Shown: positions 22,699 through 35,815 of the stretch, one piece after another
Layout: each line of letters begins with the position of its first letter
Position numbering within the stretch: position 1 is the first letter of the stretch
DNA from: Rhyacichthys aspro
Taxonomy: Eukaryota; Chordata; Actinopteri; Gobiiformes; Rhyacichthyidae
NCBI GenBank assembly: GCA_036850595.1
Contig: CM072155.1
Span: forward strand, 3,705,953-3,769,952
DNA: 64,000 nt
Direction: 5' to 3'
Program-made: the position numbers and the translations under genes
The notes under the pieces: generated by a model
The model's database searches: none
Told to the model about the DNA's origin: nothing
Seen by the model: the letters and a program-made list of their open reading frames with translations, nothing else

Positions 22699-25514
22699 AT
22701 TTATAAAATGCTCTAAACATGAAAAAACATGCAATTGTATCTAAAATTCCCAATCTGTGCTTTAGACTAACAGCTCTGGATATATGTCCTCAAACTGCTT
22801 TTGAGAATATGGAGTAAACATTAATGACGTTGATATTATTTGTTATTTTTTGGAAAATACAGAAATCAAACCATGTGACATTTTACTACATTATAATATC
22901 CATATCTCTTTTGTTATTCACTTAAATATAACCATCATAATTTGGGTCGTTATAGTAATACACATACAAAACACTTTACATCAGAGTTCTTCCATTTTCA
23001 ATTTTCTAATAACATATAATGACAGTATGCTATATTTTTATTTTACTGCCTTTTTAATGGATTTTCTAAATGACTTCCTTTGGCTTTTATGGAGGAATAA
23101 TCACGAGACGATCATGGCAGAGACACATTGGGAATAATAGACAGAAACAAAAAAGACATCAGAAAATCACTGCAAATTTTAAAGCGAAAGAATATGTTAA
23201 TTCACGTTGGAAATGCAGCTGATTAAGCAATATACTTATCTTTGTTTTGTTATTTTGAAACCAGACTTTTGGGTCAATGCTAAACTGGAAATATAAGTAA
23301 CATACTATAAATTAATAGCAGCAAAACTGTGCTTATATTTGCTTTATACAATGAGTTTGTGAAATAGGCTTATTTTAATTTATTTTAAGGTTGTACAATC
23401 ATTTTTATTCCAGAACCTTTCATAAAACAGCACAGGAAATATGAAATGGAAGCTAATTAGTACGTTCTAGGGACAACTCTTAAGAAAATCTAAATCTCAC
23501 ACATTCAACATTCAATTTGTGAGTTATTTCTGACTTTAAAATTCAAAGATTTGTGAGAAATCATGGCAAAATATTTAGAAATAGAACTCTAGCTCCACCC
23601 ATGAATGTAGACAGTGTGGTGGTGTATCTACATCATATTGTACTAAGAGAAAATGCATCTCATCATCAGGCCATTTGAGTCACACATGTCCACTCTCGAA
23701 GCCAAAAGCACAATGTTACCGTAAAGAGCGGAATAAAAGAGAATGAGAGGATGATAGTGGAGGAGAAGAGGGTGATGGAGGAGGTGGAGATGTCAAGATG
23801 AACCTCTTTGGCAAAAAAAAAATAGTTATTGACTTGAGTAAAGCATATCTTTGTGATATTAGTGGTGTCCTGTGATACTGGCTTGCTCCATGTAGGTGGC
23901 ACTGCTGTGTAGTGAGTATGAATCTAAGAAGAAGAGAAGAGGGAGACTTTGATTTTGTCAGAAAAGCATGAGTCTCCATCTTCTTTTTCTTGTAATCTTC
24001 TTAAGTTACCCCAACACAATTACTGTTTTTCTGTTTGTTTTTTCTTAATACTCCATCACACATTTGTGCCTTTCTTACTCCTTTTCTTTTTGAAAATAAC
24101 ACCGCTAGCATTAGGTACACTTGAACTTGTTAATGCTGCGTATGCTATGTACACAAAGAGAAGGCAGCAGGAATAAACACAAGCATAACTATCTAAAGTA
24201 GTGTGCATAATTCATTCTTCAACAATGAAATCTGCTGGCTTTCAAAAGCAGCTAATTCACAAGAACTGGTGCAGATTGTTTTGCAATCATAAACTGAGAT
24301 TGTATTTTCTTCATAATTACTTCATACTAAAGTGTGTGCATAGTTATATGTTAAGCCTAAATGTGAATGAATAAAAATCTTACTTTATTACAGTCTCTCA
24401 TTGTCTTTTAGGCCCACATTTAGAATGACTAAGTGACAGTCTAGCAGTGTGGGAACTATTTCATATCATGTTTCTGCAGCGCTATCACAAACTGGCTACT
24501 GCAGAATAATAATGGTGTAAGTTTAAATACCACAAACCCCAATGTCAACGTCCAGCTAATTTCATCACTAAACATGACAAATATAACGTATGACCCAAGG
24601 AGAAAAGTCAGCTGATGTCTTTATACCACATTTCAACCACAAAGAGGCCGTGTATTTGTTCTCTGTGCTTTTGTGAGTCAGTGCCCCTTGACTCTTGAAC
24701 AACGGTGAGGTTCATGTCGAGGCAGCTGCAGTTCACAGTGGATCTGCACAAAGGTCTTCACTGCAGACCACCCGGCTGCCGGAGCCAAAAGACTCTGTAT
24801 TCTACACTTTTCATTGACAAGTGTGGAAAAAATAGTCATAATTCTCAGTTAGACACAAATGACCAGTGGCACCTTTGAAGAAAGAGCCATTCTGCAGCGA
24901 CCACAGGGTGTGACGCTTTAGTGAAGTGAAATATGTCCGACATGAAAGAACCACCATTCAGTACGACTTTATGCTCCTCAATAAATCACATAAGAAGTAG
25001 AGCCATTGTGGTGTACTCACACAGGCTGTTCCTCAAATGTCCTGCAGATGGCAGTATTTAGTCAGGAATTAGAATGATGCATTTGCCCACTGTTAACAAT
25101 CACAGAAGGAGAGTCAAGATAACAATTAAAACTAATTTACACCATTTAAAAGGTAACAAAACACCTACGTTTCTTTATGATGCCTCTTTTTACCTGCTGC
25201 AGTGATGCATTGACACATCCCATTTACTAAAAAATCATCTCATCAAAAGCCATCATTTCCAAAGGCCTCTTCACTAAGTTTAAGTTCTTCAGCTGCACAA
25301 CACAAACCTTCTGTCTTTAATTAATCAATGTAAAAAGAGGACCTTTGATGCTAAGTTAAATAAATGAATGTATTTTTTCTCTGACGTCTAGTATCAAATG
25401 GTTTATGAGCTGATATCTGGGATCAATGCAACATACTCAAAGGTACAAACACACCGTTAGCATTGATGTTACCTAATGAGGTCAGACATCATGACCTTCA
25501 GCTGAACAGAAAGT
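21087..25514. other. no gene recognised; AT-rich with microsatellite
   Basis: The part at 21090-21680 has higher CpG than its surroundings and overlapping short frames (for example 21181-21528 on the minus strand), but no domain is recognisable. The part at 22260-23600 is very AT-rich. A TTG tract is listed separately. Confidence 0.45.
22668..22699. repeat. (TTG)n microsatellite
   Basis: About ten TTG units, seen directly. Confidence 0.95.
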
Positions 25515-25690
25515 CCAATGTAACTTTCCTGGACCCTATCAGAGTTGTATTTGTACAAAATACACTTAAATGACCCCAGAAGACATGCTTTTTTTCTTCA
25601 AAACTTGAATTGCATAGTCTCTACTTGTAAATAAATGACAATCTGTCAATATGGCGTCACTACAACTTTTCGACAGAGAGACCTGACTCC
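25515..25690 (+). mobile_element. TTAA MITE family, partial copy 1
   Basis: Shares CCAATGTAACTTTCCTGG, TTTGTACAAAATACACT, AAATGACCC and TCTCTACTTGTAAA with the copy at 27475-27868, in the same order. Both termini are missing and the middle is shortened. Confidence 0.7.
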
Positions 25691-27474
25691 CTACTGGCTA
25701 AAAGCACTGCCGTTCGTCTATGTCATAATTCTGACTTCACTCTTGGAGATATGACTTTTTCTTAGAATTCTTTTTCTCTCAGAATTATGACTTTTTTTTC
25801 CCTCAGAATTATGATTAACCTTTGCAAAATGTCTCACAGTTGCTCATAGAGACTGTATAGTAAGAACAGACACTAGGCACAAGCCTTTGAATTTTTCCTA
25901 TGAGCAACATTAGTTTTGTATTTTATATTCTCTTATATAGGGTCGGCTTATGTTCAAAATGTTCTTTCACAGTACCATATCATACACCAAGACATGTTTC
26001 TGAGAACAAAGCGTGAGAAAAACAACAAATTATCAAGCACTCAAACAGCTACACACAGATTATGGAAACTAGAAAAAGTAGACTGGCTTTTTGCAAGAGT
26101 TGTGTTGTGTTCCGGAGAGAAGTGGCACACAAGATGTCTTTCTGAATGAGAAATTAATCATATTTGAAACGAGGGATGAAACTAGCGTGGCACTTTATTT
26201 GAGAAACTTTCTTCCCCTTTTGACAATTATAAGGCCTCTAAAAGCACACCCTACAAACCCGTGAGTACAGTGTTGATCTAATATGTCACATCTATATCCT
26301 CTACTCATGCATGTGGCCTCTCTGTGCTTCTTTTGTTTTAGTTTTTTTTTTTTTTTTCCAGATGTGTCTGATTGGCTCGGCATTAGAATAACTGGATAAG
26401 CTGTTAATCTTCACTCCACTGCTTCGCTACAGGATCCGAGGTGAGGGATTACTGAGAATGAGCCTCACTCTGCACAAGTTAACTGAATGGAGAAGTGGGT
26501 CGGGTGGGCAACAGGTGGCGTCCAGAATTTCCTTCGAATAAATTGTAAACAAAACATTAATTTCCACTGAAATCTCCTTCCTCCGTCTCTTTGGCTCCTA
26601 CTTATTGGCACTTTTACATCATTGTAGCGGGATAAAAAGCAGATGCCGATGTGCTGAAAACTCTGGTATGTACTTGGATCTCATCTGTTTACAGAGACTC
26701 TCACTTGATGATGTAGTAGCAGCGCAGGGCCACAATGTGTTATCGCAAAAAAGCACAAAATAAGCTCTTCCTCATTTCACTTCATTGGCTACGCTCCGTC
26801 TACGTACTTTCAGCCGCAATCGCTGACAAAACACAGACATGTTTATGTAGCAAAACCATCGAGCGATCCATAACTCTGCTGAGCTATTACTGTACTCGTA
26901 CTCTCTAAATATTATTCGTCAGAGATGTTTGTGAGTGATTTCTCGGTGCGTGATTTGTTGAATTATATACACACTTTATGGAACTCAGATAAGTTACAGA
27001 CTGGGAGTGCCATGGAAAAGAAGAAGTCTTTCTTACTTGTAATTAGCTCTTGTATATTTGATAAAGAATAGTGTTGATGTAACTTGATGTCATGAATGTG
27101 ATGTTAGCCCCGCCCATAATCAGCTCCAGCCACTATATATGCACTCTGTACACCAGAGTCATGTGATTAATGGGAAAAAATTAAAAAAATCAAAAAATAG
27201 TTGCGTGGTGCCTAGAACTGTTCACTAATTGAGTCTGTATATGTATATATTCCACTATAAAGTGCAGTCCTATAAAGTGAGGGGTTAGAGACAAAAGTGG
27301 TTATAACAACAGAACATATTGGGCTTGGTCAACCATGTTCAGTGTGAGGGGTTCAAGGCCCAGTGCAAGGGTCTGGCCAGGCAAAGTGGAAGCTAGTCCA
27401 GAGCCTTGCATTTCATTTATAAAAATCAACCAAAAACCAAAAAATCAAATCAACTGTTACCTATTTGTTGTAGC
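25691..27474. other. no gene recognised
   Basis: Holds three imperfect copies of a unit containing CTCAGAATTATGACTTTT at about 25740-25815. No exon is seen. Confidence 0.45.
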
Positions 27475-27868
27475 ACAGTATAACTTTAGCCCAAAAATAT
27501 ACCTTCTCAAATCATTTTGTTGGTTCTTAGTCATGAGATCAGTAGAATCACACAGACAAACACAGCTGGACAGACCTTCCAATGTAACTTTCCTGGGATG
27601 ATGGCATATTGTGAGAGATTACATGCATTCCCTCACAATACACATATAATAAAGACAATAGGACAATACACTGGACCCTGGCAGAAGCGTATTTGTACAA
27701 AATACACTAAAATGACCCTACCGTTTCAGAAGACACGTTCTTTCTTCAATCTTGCTGTCTTCAACGTCTCTACTTGTAAACAAACATGGCGGCTGCTGAC
27801 AGTGAGGTTGCACAGAGAGGGATGTGCGCCCTCTGCTGGATGAAAGTTACACAGGTTTGCTTTAAGTT
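27475..27868 (+). mobile_element. TTAA MITE family, copy 2
   Basis: Starts ATAACTTTAGCCCAAAAATA and ends CAGGTTTGCTTTAA. It is homologous end to end to 44312-44605 (AGTCATGAGATCAGTAGAAT, then GTTTCAGAAGACA and GCCCTCTGCTGG are shared). The right TTAA is kept; the left one is mutated. Confidence 0.8.
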
Positions 27869-28639
27869 ATCACATGCTCTTTTTTTTTTTTTCCATTTAA
27901 CTATTTGTTGCAGTCTCTCTCTCTCAAGTTGTATGACTGTGAGATTTTCTGCCTCTGACTTATGACCACAATTCTTAAAGGCCTGACCTCCCCCTTTTTT
28001 TTTTTTTTTTTTAGTCACAGTGTAACAGGGTTTTGAGGTCCTGTGTGATGTAGGTAATTGTGAAGCCCAAACATACCACTCATATGTTTACCATCACCAT
28101 TTTAAAAACACACATTGATGTATTTAGTGTTGTTTCATTATATCCTTTTTTAGCCCAGCATTAAATTACCCAGGTCATTATATTACCACCTATCACCGAT
28201 AACTACAGATGTATTTGTAGGTCAAAATCGTTTATTCCTTTGTGAATGTGAACATGTGCGCAGCAGGAAGCCAATTTTCGACATGTGAGTCCCATGATTC
28301 ACAGCGCTCCAGCCCACAGAGAGCGCTTCTGATGACTGACACACAACCAAGCAATGAATAATGCATAAGTGGTTCCAAAAACAATATGAGTAGGTGGCCC
28401 CTGTGACGGCTGCCTCGTCGTGTGGTATCTGCCCCATGAATGAATGGCAATATGTCACTTCTAGTGCCCTCTGAACATGACAGATTTTCTCAGGGTAAAC
28501 TGAGCTATCAATCTGTCTACAGGAGCTTTTAACCTAAATGTATATTTTTGCACTGGCAGAGCTGTGTTAACCCATTTCAATGGAAGGGATTTTTTCAACA
28601 CTGGTTATGAAATTAAAACACATACATTATACTACATTA
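27869..28639. other. no gene recognised
   Basis: Contains T-rich runs at about 27880 and 27995-28012. No exon or transposon is identified. Confidence 0.4.
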
Positions 28640-29745
28640 CAGTCATAGTTAAATCCATTAATATCTGTTTTCATTTTGACAGCAAATTTTATTTCGTTTT
28701 AGTCTTGACGAAAATGCTATTTAGTTTTAGTCATAATTTAGTCATCTAATCCTTAGTAGTTTAGTCGACTAAATTCTTATGATATTTAGTATAATTACGA
28801 TAGATTTAGTCATTAAAATATAAAGAGTACAGTGGTCCCTCGTTTATCGCGGGGGTTACGTTCTAAAAATAACCCGCAATAGTCGAAATCTGCGAAGAAG
28901 TCAGCTTTTTTTTTTTTTAACAATTATTATATATGTTTTAAGGCTGTAAAACCCATCACCACACACTTTATACACTTTTCTCAGACAGGCATTAACATTT
29001 TCTCACATTTCTCTCTTGTTTAGACACTCTCAAAGTTCAAACCTTAGCATCTTCCTGGTCTACAGTCCCTTAGCCAATCAGGACGCAGAACACAATGCAC
29101 GTTCATATGCTGTAAAAAAAAAAAAAAAGCATGCAAAATTGCACCAAAAAAAAATCTGCAAAACAGCGAGGCCGCGAAAGGTGAACCTTATAGTGAGGGA
29201 CAACTGTAATGCATTTTCAGTTTTTTTTTTTTTAAGTAATCATTTCTATCTAAATGAAATGATGCATCTCAATAATAATGAGTAGCAGATGTCTGCTTTC
29301 CCTGAACAACAAACATTTTTAAACAAATTGAATACTGTTAAATGACCTGTATAATAGGTTTAACAATATCAATCATCATTTGTGTATTCACCAAATGTGA
29401 ACTTACTTTGATGTTTAAAAGCTGTTCTCTTATTGTCTCCTGTTGTCTTCCTGCTTCTAACAAATGTATGTGTCTGACACCACTCCAGAGATGCTCAAAA
29501 ACGTGAGTTCTGATTGGATCTTGTCTCAACTCATCCCGTCTCCTCCTCCTTTTGATTGGATTTCGTCTCTGTCTGTTCATTTGTCGTTTGTTTTCGCTGA
29601 CTAAAGTGTTGATATATTCAGTCAGGGTTTTCCTTCTCATTAACTACTTTTTTTAAAAGTTTTTGTTTGTTTTTTGGACAAAAAAATAGGTTGATGATGA
29701 AAACTAACAACAAAATGATGATTAACATGACAAAAATTTGAGGTA
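28640..29745 (+). mobile_element. dispersed DNA repeat, copy 1 (interrupted)
   Basis: Shares long blocks with 46195-46930 in reverse orientation: TTTAGTCGACTAAATTCTTA, CTCCTCCTCCTTTTGA, CTGTCTGTTCATTT and ACAAATGTATGTGTCTGACA. The 101-codon minus-strand frame at 29338-29640 is repeat-derived and shows no domain. A 377-bp mariner-type MITE sits inside it. Size and the GTCGACTAAA motifs suggest a non-autonomous DNA element, but the class is not proven. Confidence 0.75.
28830..29206. mobile_element. mariner-type MITE nested in the repeat
   Basis: Begins CAGTGGTCCCTCGTTTATCG and ends GTGAGGGACAACTG, an inverted terminal repeat with CAGT(G/T)GTCCCTC in common. It is flanked by TA on both sides (28828-28829 and 29207-29208), the Tc1/mariner target duplication. 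The sister repeat at 46.7 kb lacks this insertion and has a single TA at the matching place. Confidence 0.9.
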
Positions 29746-31344
29746 AGTGCAAAAAGTGGGCAGCAACAAAAAGAATCGAACGCTAACAATAATTGGCAGT
29801 CAAACTAAAGCTAAAATAAACATGATACTGTGGTTTATGTGTTCCCCAGTAGAACGTGTGTGGTAGCATGTTCCCTTGTGTGTATCTGTGCGGTGCGTGG
29901 TGGCCTACGAGGTATTTGTGGACCATAAACTTGTCATTAATGAAGACCATTAGCGTCCACCGTTGGGGGGCACAGTGCATGTAAGGAATTGCTGAAGAAT
30001 GCAAGATGTAAGCCTTGGTTAATCAGTTCCTCCCGTGCTTTTCTTGGAGTTTTCCACCAGGCCCCACCACAACACCCGAAGACAGTGTAATAACACACTG
30101 CGGTGCTAAACAGGGCTCACTCTCCTACGGCGAGCGGCGCTGACATGAGTGGTGTCTCCGTGCTCATCTAGGCCTCGTGAATGCAGGATGATGACAGCTG
30201 TATGCGGTTAGACAGTTCCTCGGTGCCTTTAAACACGAGAGCACCTACCACAGAGAGGGCTTCTTGTGCGAGCGGCAGAAACAGCAGTCTGTCGGCGTTC
30301 CAGGCTTTTATCGCAGAAGAGAATGAGCGGCCTCTGCAATCAAAGGGTGCCTCGTTTTAGGAGGAAATGAAGAGAAATGGTGTTTTCCTGCGAAGTGATA
30401 AGAAGAGTCTCCGCCACACACCGTGCAGTATAACATTCGTCGTCCCACAGACAGGACTGTGTTTAGTCTTTCAACAAGAAAGAGGGGGCCTTTTTAAGTG
30501 TATGAGTTACGTAAAAGCAGATAAAGGTGGAAATTAGATGATGAATGCTGCAATCACAAATTTAATCAACAAACCATTACAATGTACTCCATATACTGTC
30601 TTTTCCCACAGAACTGACAGCTAACGGCTAACTTTTTTGTTATATTTTGACAATAAAATACTCCAGAATTTTTTTTACAAATGCTGGATTAATGTGGTCC
30701 TTCAAAACCTGATCTAATATGAGATCACTTAATATAAGATTACTTTGAGTAAAAAAGTAAGTATAAAAGTGACAACATTACAAATACCATTGATTACTGT
30801 TAGTGAATAATTTATAGTATAATAATAGGTACATTGGCTTAAGCTATATTTGGGAATGTATATCATTAAGCTTTAGGATATAAATTCCATAGTTGTGACA
30901 GGACTGGTAATCTATTAAGAACTTTAAGTGCCAGAGTGGCTTGGTGCTTTCTGGATATACTGTATGTTCTGTTTAGGTATGTAGCCAAGAACAAAAAATC
31001 CAATTAAAATCCAGAACTATATGTAAACTGTGACAATCCCAAGTAAAAATGAGTTCTAAATGATGTCAGTGCACTTTATAGTAAGCCATAAGTGCAAAAA
31101 GACCACTTTACAACAGAATAAGGCGTATATAGTTTATGTAGTGTATAGTCCATCATTTTAGTCCCTTCTTCTGCAGTGTGTATTCTCTCTATGTGCATGC
31201 GCCATCTAGTGGCATGGGATTACAGGACATAACACAAACTTATCACGTGTAACAAAAGATATATTTCTGGTTTCTTATCCCCTGCATCCAATCAACTAGT
31301 TAGAGTGAGCTCTGGGTTCAAACAGTGGAGTTTCTAGCCTGTGA
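29746..31344. other. no gene recognised
   Basis: The part at 30060-30420 is more GC-rich. No exon or repeat class is recognised. Confidence 0.4.
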
Positions 31345-31475
31345 AAGCTAGCAGCAGCTAGAGCTAGATTTGACTTTATATGTAAATAGATGTACGGATG
31401 TTAGTTAGCTCAGTAGGTTAGGTTTGTTGTCCCTGGCTGATTTTATTGGACATTCTCATTTGTATGTAAAAGCAG
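31345..31475 (-). repeat. dispersed repeat, copy B (inverted relative to 10.9 kb)
   Basis: The block CTCAGTAGGTTAGGTTTG followed by CTGGCTGATTTTATTGGAC is the reverse complement of the block at 10956-11000. The class is unknown. Confidence 0.55.
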
Positions 31476-32554
31476 AAAAGTGAAATACTGAAACCTAAAA
31501 ATGCACTTTTCTCTTAAACTTAACCACATCTTTTGCAAGTTTAATTAGCCAACAGCATAATAGGAAGAAAAATACATCATCTAGCCTTAATTAACAAGGA
31601 TTTAAATAGATAAGAATTTTCAGTCCTTAACTGAAGCTTTGGCCAATCACAGCTGGCTTGCAGAAAAAGAAGTGCTCCTATTGGTCAGTGAGGCAATAAT
31701 GGCTACTGATAAAATAGAGAAAGTGTTTATGACCAAAAATGTGCTTCATGGCTTGACTTAACTACCTCTAGTTTATTATGTAGAATTTATTATACAACAA
31801 TATTACAAATAAGTAAGAATGTAAGCAGTATGTTTTCCAGTTCAAAACACCCAACCTGTCACAGCGCAAAAGACAGGTAGCATATTCTTTGAAGTAACCC
31901 AGCTCTGACTTTTCCGATATCTGCGGTCCTATTAAAATGGAGTGCTTTTGTGGACTTTTACGGTGCTTTCCATCAGAAGAAGACCTGTGCGCTGCGGTGT
32001 CCTCGTGCCTGACACCTGTAGAAATATTAAAAGGAACTTTGCACTCCATTAAACGTGGGGCCCGGCGAGGAAGTGCTGCTCCGTGACTTCAGAGTAAGGA
32101 CCGAACGTGCGGGAAGCCCCTCGGCGCTGGGACCTGCCACGGTGTGAGTTACTGGCGCTCTGCTCTGGTCTGCAGGTGCTGGTTTGTGTTGCGTGGAGCT
32201 GCACACCGTTGGATGAAATTCTTTGTGGTGAGGAAGGAAAGTTAGTGGTGGATCTAAACAGCATGGACCAAATTGTGAGGAGGAAATGGTTCTGGCCTGA
32301 GCAGTGAGGAAAAGAGGCTGTTAACGGTACGCTGCAATAATATTTGCAGAAATGACTCCTCATTAAATTCTCTTTTCAGCAGCTAAAGAATCTATAAGCT
32401 ACCGGTGTTACACTGGGTTTAGCTGCACTTTCAAATCAAGTTTTTTTTTTTTTTTTTCATGACTTGAATAGTCACTGTGATATATAATGCATGTTTTTAA
32501 AAATGCATAGAATATCAATGCACATTCACAAATATAAATTATATGTTTAGGAAC
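31476..32554. other. no gene recognised
   Basis: Overlapping frames at 31768-32363 have no recognisable domain. Confidence 0.4.
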
Positions 32555-32972
32555 GGGGTGCATGGTAGCGGAGTGGTTAGCGCTCCCGCTTCACAGCAAG
32601 AAGGTCGTGAGTACGAATCCCGGCCGACCCAAAAAACATCATTGGCCGATTGTAGCCAACCCAAAAAAACATCATTGGCTAACTCTAAGTCTGCATGTCC
32701 TCCCCGTGTCACCGTGGGTTCTCTCCGGGATCTCCGGCTTCCTCCCACCGTCCAAAGACATGCATGTATAGGTGAATTGGTGACTCTAAAGTGCCCCTAG
32801 TGGATGAATGTGAGAGTGAATGGTTGTCTGTCAATGTATGTCTAAGTGTCAGCCCTGCGACGAACTGGCCACTGTCCAGGGTGTACCCCGCCTAAGGCCC
32901 AAAGCAGCTGGGATAGGCTCCAGCCACCCGCGACCCCACAAAGTGGGATAAGCGGTAGAAGATGAAATGAAA
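32555..32972 (+). mobile_element. tRNA-derived SINE, near full length
   Basis: The head carries a pol III A-box-like TAGCGGAGTGGTTAGCGC and a B-box-like GTACGAATCCC. The body contains CTTCCTCCCACCGTCCAAAG, GAATGGTTGTCTGTCAATG and GGGATAGGCTCCAGCC. The tail is GGGATAAGCGGTAGAAGATG. This matches a very common teleost SINE layout. A short stretch with ACCCAAAAAACATCATTGGC is tandemly duplicated (about 32627-32690). Confidence 0.9.
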
Positions 32973-33090
32973 AAAATGTTTGGGAACATTTTGGTAGAAG
33001 TATTTCAATTACAGTGGTTATGACATATAGTTATTTTTTCCCCCTTTTTTGTATGTAGCTGTAATGTAAATACTCTACTGTACTGTAGTA

Positions 33091-33146
33091 TGCTATGCTA
33101 TGCTATGCTATGCTATGCTATGCTATGCTATGCTATGCTATGCTAT
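33091..33146. repeat. (TGCTA)n microsatellite, about 11 units
   Basis: Eleven near-perfect TGCTA units, about 120 bases downstream of the SINE tail. Confidence 0.95.
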
Positions 33147-34087
33147 ACCAAATGCAAGGTTTAAATTTAAGGTTATTTAAACTTCAGATTTTTTATTTCA
33201 CAGATTGTTTAGATCATTGTACTTTTTTCTAAACACTTCTTGAGAAAACACAACCATATAGGTCATCTTAACATCATTTATTGGATTACCACAATTTTAC
33301 CATAGCCAAAAATGTTTTATACAGTCACATTTCACTATGTAACACATAGACCGCAAATACCAGATTCAGACCCAGATGCCATTCAATCCACAACCGAACC
33401 TACAGCTGATAAATCAATAAGGACTGCTACATTTTTAGATGCTTTGATTGTGACTGGCTCATTATTGCAGACTTTATTGCTACTGGACTGGTTAAACCCT
33501 AGAATGACTAACTCAATTAAAAATGTCTGTTACTACTTCCACATATGATATTAGAGAGACAATTTAAATTTGTTTACAGAAAAGTCACTTCCTGGAGACA
33601 ATGTGGTACAAAGTTTAGATGGTCATAGTTCTAATAAAAAATCCGCTGGTAAAGTGTGAAAGTGCTGGAGGTGAGTGATGACCACTTTGTCAAAGGTAGC
33701 TCATCTTTTGCAGATTTGAACAATGTAACACATAAACACTATAAATGCTACACATAAGATTAAGGCACAGCAAGTTATAAAAAAAACTCACCTTGGGGAA
33801 AAGACAGTTGTTGTCAAGCTCCTGGAACCAAAGTCATGGACTCAACCAGTAACAAATAGCTACATGACGTTTCTAGATTTGAATTCTTTATTTAGTGCAG
33901 GAGGACGTCTGGATTACAACATAACTAGATTTTACTAAGCAAATAGATACGAGCCTCCTATTAGATAACTGCTGCATGGACAAACTTGATGCCAGCTGAA
34001 GCAGAGAGTAGTTTCTCATTTCTTAAAGAACTTTGTTGGAAGACACATCCTGTGGTGGTTAAAAAGATGTTAATCTGTTCCATATTG
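33147..34087. other. no gene recognised
   Basis: AT-rich. The last hundred or so bases may belong to the Tc1-like element that follows. Confidence 0.4.
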
Positions 34088-34374
34088 TGACAGAGTGGTT
34101 CAGGAGCATGACACATCATTTTCACACATGGACTGACCTCCACAAAGTCCAGACCTTAACCCCATTGAGAATCTTTAGGATGTGCTGGAGAAGACTTTGC
34201 GCAGCGGTCGACTCTCCCGTCATCAATACAAGATCTTGGTGAAAAATTCATGCAACTCTGGATGGAAATAAATGTTGTGACATGTTATTCCTGTCCAGAG
34301 TTGGCTGAACTTTTGACTCTTGCTTATTTGCTTCGTTAAATCTAGATGGTGACCTTTTTTTTGGTCAGGCAGTG
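34088..34374 (+). pseudogene. Tc1-like transposase 3' remnant
   Basis: The frame from about 34147 reads PDLNPIENL, a stop, then DVLEKTLRSGRLSRHQYKIL. This is the last DDE block of a Tc1-like transposase with the usual Trp codon changed to TAG. The right terminus reads TTTTTTTTGGTCAGGCAGTG followed by TA. Sequence between the catalytic block and the terminus is shortened and the 5' half is missing. Confidence 0.88.
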
Positions 34375-35265
34375 TATCTACGGCCCCGATAGTGGCTAAA
34401 TCCTTCAGCTCAGTTGAAACATGTCACTTCTCCACTAGGTAAGATCTCAACCAACATTTTTCTGTTTGCATCTTCCCTTTAAAATACCATCGAAGCTAGT
34501 GCAATATGTGCCTTCCACTGCTTCTGCCATTTCACTGTTTACTTCTGACACTCCATTTGATTTTCTTGCATCATCAGAATCACGTGTCAGCAACAAGCTA
34601 TTGAAATCATGTTTAATTTTTTTTTTTTTTTCATCTAATTTACTGGGTATTCTTTGATAACCCTTTTAGACGGGTTTTGGGCTCTAAAAATCTATTTATA
34701 TTGTGAATTTTGTGACTATTCCCCAAAAAAGCTGCAGAATCCGTGAAGTACATTTCTTGATTTTGTTTCGTCATTACACAACCCTCTGCCTGGATCTCCT
34801 AACTCATAGAATTTTTCAGCGCTTTCCTGTTGAGTGTCTTTAAAGTGGTTTTACAGTATCAGTGCACTGCAGAGGTAGTCCGTCCCAAAGCAGATTTACT
34901 CCTGTTATTTTTTAAACTCCATAGGTAACGTGGATCCATAAATCACCCGGACCAGAGTGTCGAAGCGCTCCGGCCCGGCCCGTCTGTCCAGAGGGGGATT
35001 TATGGTCTGGGGGTGCAGCGTTAAGCTCCTGTCTCCTCTGGGCTCACTAGACGCTCTCCTGTGCACTTGTGTATATATTTAGAGAAGTGTGGGGGTTCTC
35101 TGTGGAACAAGCAGCATCAGGTCTTCCAGATCTGGGCTTTAACCACACACAGTCTCCTGGATTTACCAGGTCTGGTCCGGGCAAAACTAGTGAATACGTT
35201 AATAATGTTAGTGACAACCAAAGAAAATGTGTTCAGTTTTTTTATTGGATAGATATTCATTCTTC
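34375..35265. other. no gene recognised
   Basis: No exon or repeat class identified; a T-rich run lies at about 34617-34632. Confidence 0.4.
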
Positions 35266-35435
35266 TTTCTTCCTCCCACCGTCCAAAGACATGCATATTT
35301 AGGTCAAATTGAACAAATTGCCTCTAGTGAATGAATGTGAGAGTGAATGGTTGTCTGTCAATGTCTGTCTCTAAGTGTTAACCCTGCGACTAACTGGGTG
35401 CCCAAAACTACTGTGATAGCATGAATGAATGAATT
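35266..35435 (+). mobile_element. SINE body fragment
   Basis: Contains TTCCTCCCACCGTCCAAAGA and GAATGGTTGTCTGTCAATG, as in the SINE at 32555. The tRNA head is absent. Confidence 0.85.
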
Positions 35436-35715
35436 TTCAAGCTTTTAGAAATGTTTGTAACTTGAATGTAAGTTTCATACATCAAGGTTAAATGTCATGC
35501 AAAAACTAAAGAGACATATAAATCACTTTTTTAAGACAAATAATTTCAGGTTACTAATTTAAAATGGCCTCTCTTGATGATTTTGGCACAAATGACAAAA
35601 AAATAAAAAAAAGTTGCGACAAGGTTTGTGACTAGCACCTTAGACTATAGATTTCTTGCCTTTTTCTGGATAAATTATTATAGGACCGAAACAAGGGCTT
35701 AGAATCTAAAGAGAA

Positions 35716-35815
35716 TAAGGTGGCTCACCTGGTAGAGCGCATACCATATACTCAGGAGACCCTGGTTTGATTCCGGCAAGGGTAATTCCCCTCTCTGTCA
35801 AATAAAAGTCCAAAA
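35716..35815 (+). mobile_element. second tRNA-derived SINE type
   Basis: An A-box-like GTGGCTCACCTGGTAGAGCG and a B-box-like GGTTTGATTCC are spaced as in a tRNA. They are followed by CCCCTCTCTGTC and CAAATAAAAGTCCAAAAATC, the tail of another common teleost SINE. The acceptor stem does not close, so it is not a functional tRNA gene. Confidence 0.75.

Noticed and set aside
32555..32640. Possible tRNA genes here and at 35716-35790
   Set aside because: A and B boxes are present, but the arms do not pair and SINE bodies or tails follow. Both are tRNA-derived SINE heads.
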